Shown one piece after another: positions 1 to 5,102 of a DNA stretch of 10,304 bases (position 1 is the first letter of the stretch; the number at the start of each line of letters is the position of its first letter). The notes beneath the pieces were generated by a model. The model did no database searches, had not been told where the DNA came from, and saw nothing but the letters and a program-made list of their open reading frames with translations. The DNA is taken from contig JAIRPU010000012.1 in the NCBI GenBank assembly GCA_031256815.1, positions 1 to 10,304 of the forward strand. Direction: 5' to 3'. The stretch comes from Spirochaetaceae bacterium. Its GTDB lineage: Bacteria; Spirochaetota; Spirochaetia; Treponematales; Breznakiellaceae. Position numbers and translations under genes: made by a program.

Positions 1-126
1 CCCGGCTTATACGACCGGCAAGGCAATTTCTACGGAACATTATCTGTAAATAGATATGCCCAAGGTGTAACCCAGGAAACATACCGCCTTGCTGTGCGCC
101 TTAAAGCCTACAGAGATTCGTTGTAG
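1..126 (+). CDS. 3' end of an unrecognised gene
   Basis: Frame 1 is open from the first base to a TAG at 124-126 and gives the last 41 residues of a protein. The peptide ends in TYRLAVRLKAYRDSL and contains the segment YDRQGNFYGTLSVNRYAQG. The composition is that of a normal soluble protein (mixed charge, aromatic-rich, no low complexity), so I take it as a real C-terminus. I do not recognise the family. It lies on the island side of the window, so it may belong to the same mobile region as the genes to its right, but nothing in these residues proves that. Confidence 0.6.
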   Translation, partial: PGLYDRQGNFYGTLSVNRYAQGVTQETYRLAVRLKAYRDSL

Positions 127-158
127 TAAAAGCGCCATACAAAAAACAAGTGCTTTAC
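126..158 (+). other. imperfect stem-loop just after the first gene
   Basis: The arms GTAAAAGCGC (126-135) and GTGCTTTAC (150-158) pair over nine positions with one bulged A and one G:U pair, around a 14-base A-rich loop. It starts on the stop codon of the upstream gene, where a terminator would be expected. No T-run follows, so an intrinsic terminator is only a weak possibility. Confidence 0.25.
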
Positions 159-191
159 GGTAGTTATGATATATACAATAGTTAGTAAGTT

Positions 192-215
192 AGAAACAAT
201 CAAAACATTGTTTCT
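192..215. repeat. perfect 9-bp inverted repeat in the 127-358 gap
   Basis: AGAAACAAT (192-200) and ATTGTTTCT (207-215) are exact reverse complements separated by CAAAAC. Only two pairs are G:C and no T-run follows, so it is more plausible as a protein-binding palindrome or weak mRNA hairpin than as a terminator. It sits about 145 bases before the AT-rich gene at 359. The rest of the 127-358 gap holds no gene I can support; a TACAAT at 327-332 could be a -10 box for that gene but has no convincing -35. Confidence 0.4.
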
Positions 216-358
216 TCAAACCACCCCCCACAAGCCTGTCCCGCGGCTTTTAACGCAGACACCGCGCCCGAAGGTGATGAAGGCAAAACAATTCTTGCAT
301 GGCGGCATTTGCCACTATGTAAGTTTTACAATTTTTTATGAAAGGAGAAAATAAAAAA

Positions 359-1234
359 ATGGAAGATAAAGTTAAGAAAGAGGAAAGCAAAAACATGGAA
401 TTCAAGTTTGACGCAGAGAATGGAATTATTATACCGTCAGGTATTGATGGTATTCATTTGATTATCGCTACGATTAGTTGTCTAAACACAGATGACAATA
501 GCTTTTTTGTTATTTATCCGTCAGAGGCTATTAATTCATCTGTATTTATGGCAGTACAATTTAATGAAAATAATACTTACACACTTGAAACACGCATTAA
601 AAATGAATCAACATGGAAGCAATATAAATATATTACAAGTGACAGAAACGAAGTTATTACTATTTTTAGAAATTATTATTGTCATAATATTGTTCCTGAT
701 TTAACTTCATGGAAAGATATAACGTATGAAATATTAAATCGTGAAAATTCTCATGAATATGATGAAGATGATTATGAAAAAGCAAAGGAATTAAGTTCTC
801 TGTCTCAAGATGAATTAATCAATGATATTGTTCAATTTATCATTGAACAATCTAAAAAAGACGGCAGTTATGATGAGTCTAATTGGACAACCCATACACA
901 CGCTTATGTTGAATTATATTTCAAGAGTAAAGGTATTAATCATTTTTATGAACTCCAAAACACAGGAGAATATTATATAAAATTATATAATACATATAAT
1001 AAAGCCGCAAATGCTTTTTATGAAAAAATGGAGTTACAATATTACAATAAAATTATGTCGTATATAGATGACTGTATTAGATGGGGCAATGGAAAAGTAA
1101 AATTTACAAAAGCCGAGATTGATTTGTTTTTCCATGAAAAACAAATCAAAGTTCACCGTGCAGAAATAAAAAATATGTTTTATACTAAAGTTAACGAAAA
1201 ATTAAAAATCAAAAGACCGCACAAAACCACATGA
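359..1234 (+). CDS. AT-rich orphan protein, 291 residues, possible immunity-like N-terminal domain
   Basis: No family is recognised with certainty. The ATG at 359 is chosen because AGGAG (343-347) lies 11 bases before it; the ATG at 338 has no such site, and the ATG at 394, with AGGAA 8 bases upstream, is a real alternative. The product is acidic and soluble, with no signal peptide or membrane segment. Residues 48-121 (FFVIYP, FMAVQ, YTLETR, EVITIFRNYY, SWKDI) follow the layout of small immunity-type proteins: beta strands, then a helix, then a W-K motif. This is a resemblance from memory, not a proven match. Residues 140-291 look all-helical and Lys-rich. The gene is far richer in A+T than its neighbours (16 G/C in bases 541-600, against 28 in 3181-3240), which points to horizontal transfer. 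It converges on the gene at 1344. Confidence 0.75.
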   Translation: MEDKVKKEESKNMEFKFDAENGIIIPSGIDGIHLIIATISCLNTDDNSFFVIYPSEAINSSVFMAVQFNENNTYTLETRIKNESTWKQYKYITSDRNEVITIFRNYYCHNIVPDLTSWKDITYEILNRENSHEYDEDDYEKAKELSSLSQDELINDIVQFIIEQSKKDGSYDESNWTTHTHAYVELYFKSKGINHFYELQNTGEYYIKLYNTYNKAANAFYEKMELQYYNKIMSYIDDCIRWGNGKVKFTKAEIDLFFHEKQIKVHRAEIKNMFYTKVNEKLKIKRPHKTT

Positions 1235-1244
1235 ACTAAACTGC

Positions 1245-1320
1245 GGTTTTATCCGCCATATTTTTGCGTCATTAGGCGCTGCGCATTTTTTTATCTGGCG
1301 CAAAAACATGGCATAAAACC
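1245..1320. repeat. long imperfect inverted repeat between convergent genes
   Basis: The left arm 1245-1268 and right arm 1299-1320 are reverse complements over 21 of 22 aligned positions; the left arm has two extra bases (CC at 1253-1254). The core arms are GCCATATTTTTGCG (1255-1268) and CGCAAAAACATGGC (1299-1312). The 30-base centre contains GGCGCTGCGC followed by seven T. It lies between the 3' ends of the genes at 359-1234 and 1344-1538, so it could stop transcription from both sides. The length of the arms also fits a small mobile repeat. Confidence 0.6.
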
Positions 1321-1343
1321 AGCGTTACGCGCCGTTTTGAGTT

Positions 1344-1538
1344 TTACACTTCTTTCTTTGCCGTATCTATTTCATCACATATTTCATTTATTGACAAATT
1401 ATCCAGCCAATTATGGCGTTCATTTGTATAATCACCATAACCAGAATCAAATTCATGCATAAATTCAACCATACCAATAGGGCCTAAGCTTTTCATTAAA
1501 GCCTCAATACCCATTTTTCTTATAACTTGTCTGTCCAT
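1344..1538 (-). CDS. small hypothetical protein, 64 residues
   Basis: The product begins MDRQVIRKMGIEAL and contains GPIGMVEF and GYGDYTNERHNWLDNL, ending in a charged helix. It is soluble, mostly helical and has no signal. I have a loose memory of similar short proteins of unknown function in many bacteria but cannot name a family. The ATG at 1538 is chosen because a family-like MxRxxIxxxG opening starts there. The ATG at 1559 (71 residues) is equally reachable, only about 7 bases from the expected transcript start, and neither has a clear Shine-Dalgarno sequence. The near-consensus promoter just upstream argues that this is a live gene. Small genes of this type on islands are often halves of toxin-antitoxin or regulatory pairs, but no partner is visible next to it. 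Confidence 0.65.
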   Translation of the reverse strand: MDRQVIRKMGIEALMKSLGPIGMVEFMHEFDSGYGDYTNERHNWLDNLSINEICDEIDTAKKEV

Positions 1539-1572
1539 TACAACATCTGCATTAAGCATTATCCATAATGTT

Positions 1573-1601
1573 ATTATATAATATGTATTTTTTACAGTCA
1601 A
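1573..1601 (-). promoter_or_regulatory. sigma-70-type promoter for the small gene
   Basis: Read on the minus strand, TTGACT (1596-1601) is followed after exactly 17 bases by TATAAT (1573-1578). That is five of six and six of six matches to the consensus with optimal spacing. Transcription would start near 1566, a few bases before the ATG at 1559 and about 28 before the ATG at 1538. Confidence 0.75.
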
Positions 1602-1621
1602 GCGTATCTTTTATCAGCAAT

Positions 1622-1640
1622 TCCTATAATGTACATAGGA
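1622..1640. repeat. 6-bp inverted repeat upstream of the small gene's promoter
   Basis: TCCTAT (1622-1627) and ATAGGA (1635-1640) are perfect reverse complements around a 7-base centre. The repeat sits about 20 bases behind the -35 box of the 1344-1538 promoter and 27 bases past the stop codon of the 1667-2248 ORF. It could be an operator half-site pair or a weak 3' hairpin. No T-run follows on the minus strand. Confidence 0.3.
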
Positions 1641-1666
1641 CTTGACTTTTCGTGGGAAGTTGTCGA

Positions 1667-2248
1667 TTATGAAGTATCGGCTGGGTTGACGGAAGTGGCT
1701 ACTGTCCTACGGGTAACATGGCCCGTTGTATCGGGGGGATTGCCACCCCTCCCTAAACCGATGATTTTAGCGTTTTTAATGTCGTAATTAGCGTTATTTC
1801 CGAGTATTGTAAGCAAGTTTTGCGCTTCCCTCTGTTTTGCAAGTTTAAAAAATGTTGCTGTTGTTTTGCGCCGTCTCTTGTTACTTATTTGTTCAATATA
1901 AATATGAGTGCCTTCATCATCATGCTTTGCGTACAACACGGAATTCTTGTTTAGATACTTTATATTTTCTACTGAATAAGAGTAGTCGCTAATTATATCT
2001 GGAATAAGTAAAAAATCTTTTTCTGTAACGGCAATCTGACCACGCATTGTTTCGGTTCTAACATTGCCATGTTGTTTGTAAATGTGTCTTGCCGGTTGAG
2101 CGCCGGTAATATGCCACATACCATTTGGCTCTTTTAAGAAGATAAATTCATTTTTCGGTATTTCCCCAGCACCCGGTTTGTGATTAACCGCCGCCGCCCA
2201 AGCAATCTTAACAAATGCCTCGTACTCCTGCCTTTTTTCCGGTGTCAT
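1667..2248 (-). CDS. PBECR-type nuclease module, probable 5'-truncated remnant of a phage or mobile-element protein
   Basis: Residues 28-135 of this 193-residue product follow the PBECR pattern (phage-borne Barnase/EndoU/colicin E5-D/RelE-fold nucleases). They show WHITG then ARHIYKQHG (53-61), QIAVTEKDF with IPDII (82-86), HIYIEQISNKRRR (115-127) and TTATFFK (129-135). The His residues near 55-60 and the Thr run near 129-131 are where I would expect catalytic residues. In phages and conjugative elements these domains usually form the C-terminus of large head or polyvalent proteins. The tail (151-193) is Gly/Pro/Thr-rich, as in such proteins. The ATG has no ribosome-binding site. The frame stays open for 16 codons upstream (Ala-rich, no start codon) until a TGA at 2297-2299, which suggests that a longer N-terminal part was lost. 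It may be a non-expressed remnant. Confidence 0.65.
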   Translation of the reverse strand: MTPEKRQEYEAFVKIAWAAAVNHKPGAGEIPKNEFIFLKEPNGMWHITGAQPARHIYKQHGNVRTETMRGQIAVTEKDFLLIPDIISDYSYSVENIKYLNKNSVLYAKHDDEGTHIYIEQISNKRRRKTTATFFKLAKQREAQNLLTILGNNANYDIKNAKIIGLGRGGNPPDTTGHVTRRTVATSVNPADTS

Positions 2249-2299
2249 ACCCTTATTATCGGCTGCCTCGTCCGCCGCGGCCTGTGTTTGTTTGCTTCA

Positions 2300-2328
2300 T
2301 TGCAGAGTTCCGCATCTTTCTGTATAAT
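2300..2328 (+). promoter_or_regulatory. promoter for a leaderless hydrolase transcript
   Basis: TTGCAG (2300-2305, four of six matches to TTGACA) is followed after 17 bases by a perfect TATAAT (2323-2328). The expected start point is 6-7 bases after the -10 box, which is the ATG at 2334 itself. No Shine-Dalgarno sequence precedes that ATG. Confidence 0.7.
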
Positions 2329-2333
2329 TGATT

Positions 2334-3119
2334 ATGATTTACAGATACGAAGAGCAATTTTTGCCATGCCCTGAAAAGAGCCTGTGGAATTTTGTTTTTA
2401 TTCATGGTTTTGGCGGTTCATATAACGATAACTTTAGCGCTTCGCGTCTGTCGCGGCATTTTAACTATTATGCGATTAATTTACCCGGACACGGCAGCGA
2501 AGATAAACCTGTTTTTGATTCCTGCATTGAAGAATACGCGGATTATGTTGCCGGATATATTTTGCAAAAAAAATTAACCAATGTTTTATTGGCGGGGCAT
2601 TCACTCGGAGGGGGGCTGGCAAGTGTTGTAGAAAATAAAGTTCGCGCCAATATCTCCGCCCTATTTTTAATAAATCCCCTGTCTGCTTCAATTATTGAAG
2701 TACCAAATTTAAAAAACATTTTATTTCCGCAGACGCTGGAAGCTATGTTTGAATTATGCCGTTATGCATATTATAATTTTGACGCAATGCGGCAGACGGA
2801 AGGCTTTGAGGCGTCATGTAAAGAGGCGCTTGAAATTCAACTTAAAAAAGAAAGTTATTTAAATGGGCTTTACGATGAAATGTGCGGCAGAAAAACAATA
2901 AAGTTAATAGAAGATTCAGAGGCGGGAATTTCTGTTCCAACACTTTATATGTATGGCAGGCACGATAGAATTGTTCCGCCGTTTGAGCCTTTGGCAAGGC
3001 TTAAAGGCCACAAACACATTCGTTTTTTTGAATTTGCCGGTTCGGGGCATTGCCCTCATAACGAAGAGCCGGAACTTTTTACGCAAACAATTTTGGCTTT
3101 TGTTAATGATTCATTATAA
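2334..3119 (+). CDS. alpha/beta-fold hydrolase, 261 residues
   Basis: This is a serine hydrolase of the alpha/beta fold, cytoplasmic, with no signal peptide. Visible hallmarks are the oxyanion-hole loop HGFGG (24-28), PGHG (51-54) and the nucleophile elbow GHSLGG with Ser90. The probable acid is Asp211 in YGRHDRIVP, and the probable base is His239 in GSGHCPHNEEP. A helical lid lies at about residues 115-190. The length is typical of the family. The substrate (ester, thioester or other) cannot be read from the sequence. The ATG at 2334 is chosen over the in-frame TTG at 2328, which lies inside the -10 box. The gene appears to be translated from a leaderless mRNA; a TTG at 2361 is a weaker alternative. 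Its stop overlaps the start of the Rsm22-like gene by 14 bases, so the two are probably cotranscribed. Confidence 0.9.
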   Translation: MIYRYEEQFLPCPEKSLWNFVFIHGFGGSYNDNFSASRLSRHFNYYAINLPGHGSEDKPVFDSCIEEYADYVAGYILQKKLTNVLLAGHSLGGGLASVVENKVRANISALFLINPLSASIIEVPNLKNILFPQTLEAMFELCRYAYYNFDAMRQTEGFEASCKEALEIQLKKESYLNGLYDEMCGRKTIKLIEDSEAGISVPTLYMYGRHDRIVPPFEPLARLKGHKHIRFFEFAGSGHCPHNEEPELFTQTILAFVNDSL

Positions 3120-4599
3120 TAACAGGAATACGCCGGAAGACGGCCGGCTTTTTCCTCCGCTTTCTTCAGAATGTGCTGCCGTTTTGGATTCGATTTTTAG
3201 TTCGGTAAACTCCGCGCTGCCAATTAACGCGCGTTTTGCGCGGCGGCTGCCGGAAGATATTGCGCAGCTTTCGCGGCTTTTAACTTTTGAACGCGCCGGA
3301 CTCCATGACGCTTATCTTAGTTCTGACGCAAATCTTAGCGCGTATTGCCGCTATTTTTTGCCATGGAATGTATGGCGGCTTTGCCGGCTGTTTTCTTCAA
3401 CACAGGCGGCAAAGCAAATTGAGATGCTTTTATTAAACGCCCCTTTTTATGACACGCTGAAGCAGCCACACAATTCGCAGACTCACGCTTTGAAGTCCAA
3501 CGCTTTGCAGACCCGCACGCCGCACTCATTATTTAAGCCGGATTCAGGTTCTGTGCCGCCGCTCCAGGAGGCAGCAACCGGCGGGCAGGCAGTTTTGGAC
3601 ATTCTAGACATAGGCAGCGGCCCCTTAACTCTGCCCGCCGCAATTTGGGCGGCTTTTCCCGCATTGCGTAAAAAAGCGCTTGCCATATATGCGGTTGATA
3701 AAAACAAAAAAGCGCTGGAAGCGGGCGTTTCGATCTTTAAAGCTCTTGGCGGAGGCGCTTCAATGTGGAATATTAAAACACAAACTGCCCGTCTGGAAAA
3801 ACAGCTTAGACTTCCGCCTGCGCGTCTTGTAAGCGTGGTAAATGTGTTTAACGAACTTTTAATTCACATTCCGCAGGCAGATACGGGAGCGTTGATGGAA
3901 GCGGCGCGTCGATTCGCCGCGCTGCTTATCCAGAGAACTGCGCAGGAAGGGGCGGTGTTTATTGTAGAACCTGGCGTTCCGCGTTCGGCTCAGTTTCTTT
4001 CGCTGTTAAGGCGGGCATTTGATGAACGCGGCTGGCAGCCTGTGCTGCCATGCCCTTGCGGTGCAAGCTGCGCAATGCCCGGTGGAAAGCCCGGCGCAAA
4101 ATGGTGCCACTGGACGCTGGATACAAAAGATGCTCCTGAAAAATTAAAACAAATATCGGCGGCGGCGGGGCTTGCCAAACAAAATGCCATGTTTAGTTTT
4201 TTGCTTTTTAAAGAAAAAAGCGGCGCTTCAAACAGCAGCGCTTTAAACGTCGGCGCTTCAAACAGCGGCGCTTCAAACAGCGGCGCTTCAACAAAGGGCG
4301 CTTCAGCAAATGGCGCTTCAAATAAAGGCGCTTCAAAAAGCGGCGTTTCAACAAAAACAGATTCCGCAGGGAGTCAAAAAAAAGTGATGACTGTTCGTGT
4401 TATTTCAAATCCAATTAAATTAAAAGACGGGCTTTTTGGGCGTTATGGCTGTTCACAGGCAGGCCTTACCCTGCTTTGCGGCGGAATTAACAAATTAAAA
4501 GCGCTTGGCTCCGGCACTTTGTACACGGCATACTGCCAAAAAACGGACGGAGAAGCCCGGCGCGACAATAAAAGCGGCGCGCTTATTATTAATTTGTAG
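3106..4599 (+). CDS. Rsm22-family ribosomal small-subunit assembly protein (SAM-dependent methyltransferase fold)
   Basis: The 497-residue product matches the Rsm22/METTL17 family, which acts on the ribosomal small subunit. Residues 1-115 are the helical N-terminal part. The SAM-binding motif I is LDIGSG, with DIGSG at 168-172, followed by a Rossmann-type domain. The family's cysteine signature is present: Cys316 and Cys322 in PCPCGASC, Cys334 in WCHW, and Cys449 in YGCSQAG of the C-terminal beta domain. In METTL17 such cysteines bind a 4Fe-4S cluster. Here Cys318 replaces the usual His of CPH. The ATG at 3106 overlaps the hydrolase gene by 14 bases, has no strong ribosome-binding site, and is probably reached by translational coupling. 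Longer in-frame starts lie deep inside the hydrolase gene. Two low-complexity inserts lengthen the protein: residues about 120-160, and a repeat linker at 373-417. Whether it methylates RNA or only assists assembly is unknown. Confidence 0.85.
   Translation: MIHYNNRNTPEDGRLFPPLSSECAAVLDSIFSSVNSALPINARFARRLPEDIAQLSRLLTFERAGLHDAYLSSDANLSAYCRYFLPWNVWRLCRLFSSTQAAKQIEMLLLNAPFYDTLKQPHNSQTHALKSNALQTRTPHSLFKPDSGSVPPLQEAATGGQAVLDILDIGSGPLTLPAAIWAAFPALRKKALAIYAVDKNKKALEAGVSIFKALGGGASMWNIKTQTARLEKQLRLPPARLVSVVNVFNELLIHIPQADTGALMEAARRFAALLIQRTAQEGAVFIVEPGVPRSAQFLSLLRRAFDERGWQPVLPCPCGASCAMPGGKPGAKWCHWTLDTKDAPEKLKQISAAAGLAKQNAMFSFLLFKEKSGASNSSALNVGASNSGASNSGASTKGASANGASNKGASKSGVSTKTDSAGSQKKVMTVRVISNPIKLKDGLFGRYGCSQAGLTLLCGGINKLKALGSGTLYTAYCQKTDGEARRDNKSGALIINL
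3485..3514 (+). repeat. two 15-bp quasi-repeats inside the Rsm22-like gene
   Basis: ACGCTTTGAAGTCCA (3485-3499) and ACGCTTTGCAGACCC (3500-3514) match at 11 of 15 bases. They lie in a linker (residues about 120-160, rich in S, T, P, H and Q) just before the SAM-binding motif. The unit has the same 15-bp length as the larger array further on in the gene. Confidence 0.4.
4222..4356 (+). repeat. in-frame 15-bp minisatellite in the Rsm22-like gene, nine units
   Basis: Nine tandem 15-base units run from 4222 to 4356. The consensus is GGCGCTTCA plus six variable bases such as AACAGC. Units 1, 3 and 4 are identical and unit 2 is the most diverged. Each unit encodes Gly-Ala-Ser-x-x, so residues 373-417 form a flexible, uncharged-to-basic linker. 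Because 15 is a multiple of 3, gain or loss of units keeps the frame. The array separates the methyltransferase domain with Cys316, 322 and 334 from the C-terminal domain with Cys449. Confidence 0.9.
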
Positions 4600-5068
4600 C
4601 TTCAAAAATTAATATTAGATAAACCAAAAAATTATACAAAGCGTGCGAAAGAAACAACGCGGTAAATGAACCGTAGCGCCGGTAACACCACGAAAGAAAC
4701 AGCGCCGCAGCAAGCGCGTTTAATACGCCAAAACGGCCTTCCCATACATGAAAGCAGCCGAATAATGCCGCGGAAAAGCCGTCTGCCGCGGCAGGAACAG
4801 CGCCCGCCTTTTCAAAACAGGAGGGTAAAAACACACGAAATACAGCTTCTTCGGCAAAAGCGGCGCAGATGCAAAGCAGCGCCAGCCTGACAAAATCTGT
4901 AAATGCGCCGAATGAGGGCGGCTTAACGCGCACTTGAAAATCCGGCCAAAAAGCGGATAAACTGGATGTAAAGAGAGCGATTAACAGTAAGCCGCATGGG
5001 GTGATAAACAATTTCAAAGCGGTTTCTGCGTAATGTTTTGTGCGGGTTCGTTTCCTGTATAATACCAC
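4589..5068 (-). CDS. CPBP-family intramembrane metalloprotease (CAAX protease / bacteriocin-processing family)
   Basis: The 159-residue membrane protein has the three CPBP motifs. These are EEAVFR (Glu73, Glu74, Arg78), His107 in FGCFHVWEG, and His142 with Asn146 in SHALYN. In the family the Glu and His residues form the active site within the membrane. Hydrophobic segments lie at about residues 18-40, 60-78, 95-108, 113-128 and 134-156. At 159 residues it is short for the family, lacking the extra N-terminal helices of longer members. The start is a GTG at 5068, the first possible start after an in-frame TGA, and has no clear ribosome-binding site; internal TTG codons at residues 18 and 20 are alternatives. 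Its 3' end overlaps the Rsm22-like gene by 11 bases and its 5' end overlaps the promoter of the divergent PilZ gene. The substrate is unknown; maturation or immunity roles are family possibilities. Confidence 0.85.
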   Translation of the reverse strand: MVLYRKRTRTKHYAETALKLFITPCGLLLIALFTSSLSAFWPDFQVRVKPPSFGAFTDFVRLALLCICAAFAEEAVFRVFLPSCFEKAGAVPAAADGFSAALFGCFHVWEGRFGVLNALAAALFLSWCYRRYGSFTALFLSHALYNFLVYLILIFEATN

Positions 5069-5102
5069 AATTCAGGATAGCAGGCGTTTAGAGGAAATAA
5101 AA
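5058..5102 (+). promoter_or_regulatory. -10 box and ribosome-binding site of the PilZ-kinase operon
   Basis: A perfect TATAAT lies at 5058-5063, in the same local context (CTGTATAAT) as the hydrolase promoter. The -35 region is poor (GTTTTG at 5035-5040 with 17-base spacing), so an activator may help. Transcription would start near 5070. GAGGA at 5091-5095 lies 7 bases before the GTG at 5103 and fixes the start of the PilZ gene. The -10 box overlaps the first codons of the divergent CPBP gene. Confidence 0.65.

Noticed and set aside
166..354. 62-codon open frame on the plus strand before the AT-rich gene
   Set aside because: It has no ribosome-binding site, unnatural composition (Pro/Thr/Lys with no domain pattern), and it spans the palindrome and the likely promoter of the next gene.
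2953..3105. Extension of the Rsm22-like protein by 51 residues at the N-terminus
   Set aside because: It lies entirely within the hydrolase coding sequence in another frame, and the residues show no resemblance to the Rsm22 N-terminal region; the ATG at 3106 fits better.
4222..4356. CRISPR array or pentapeptide-repeat (A[D/N]Lxx) protein region
   Set aside because: The units are 15 bp with no spacers, which excludes CRISPR. The encoded Gly-Ala-Ser-x-x lacks the central Leu/Phe of pentapeptide-repeat helices.
4666..4890. 74-codon plus-strand frame opposite the CPBP gene
   Set aside because: It is the antisense of the CPBP protease, whose catalytic motifs are clear; the frame itself is Arg/Gln/Pro-rich without any recognisable pattern.
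5040..5102. Extension of the PilZ protein by 21 residues from the ATG at 5040
   Set aside because: That ATG lies upstream of the -10 box, while the GTG at 5103 has a clear ribosome-binding site and places the membrane helix at the N-terminus.
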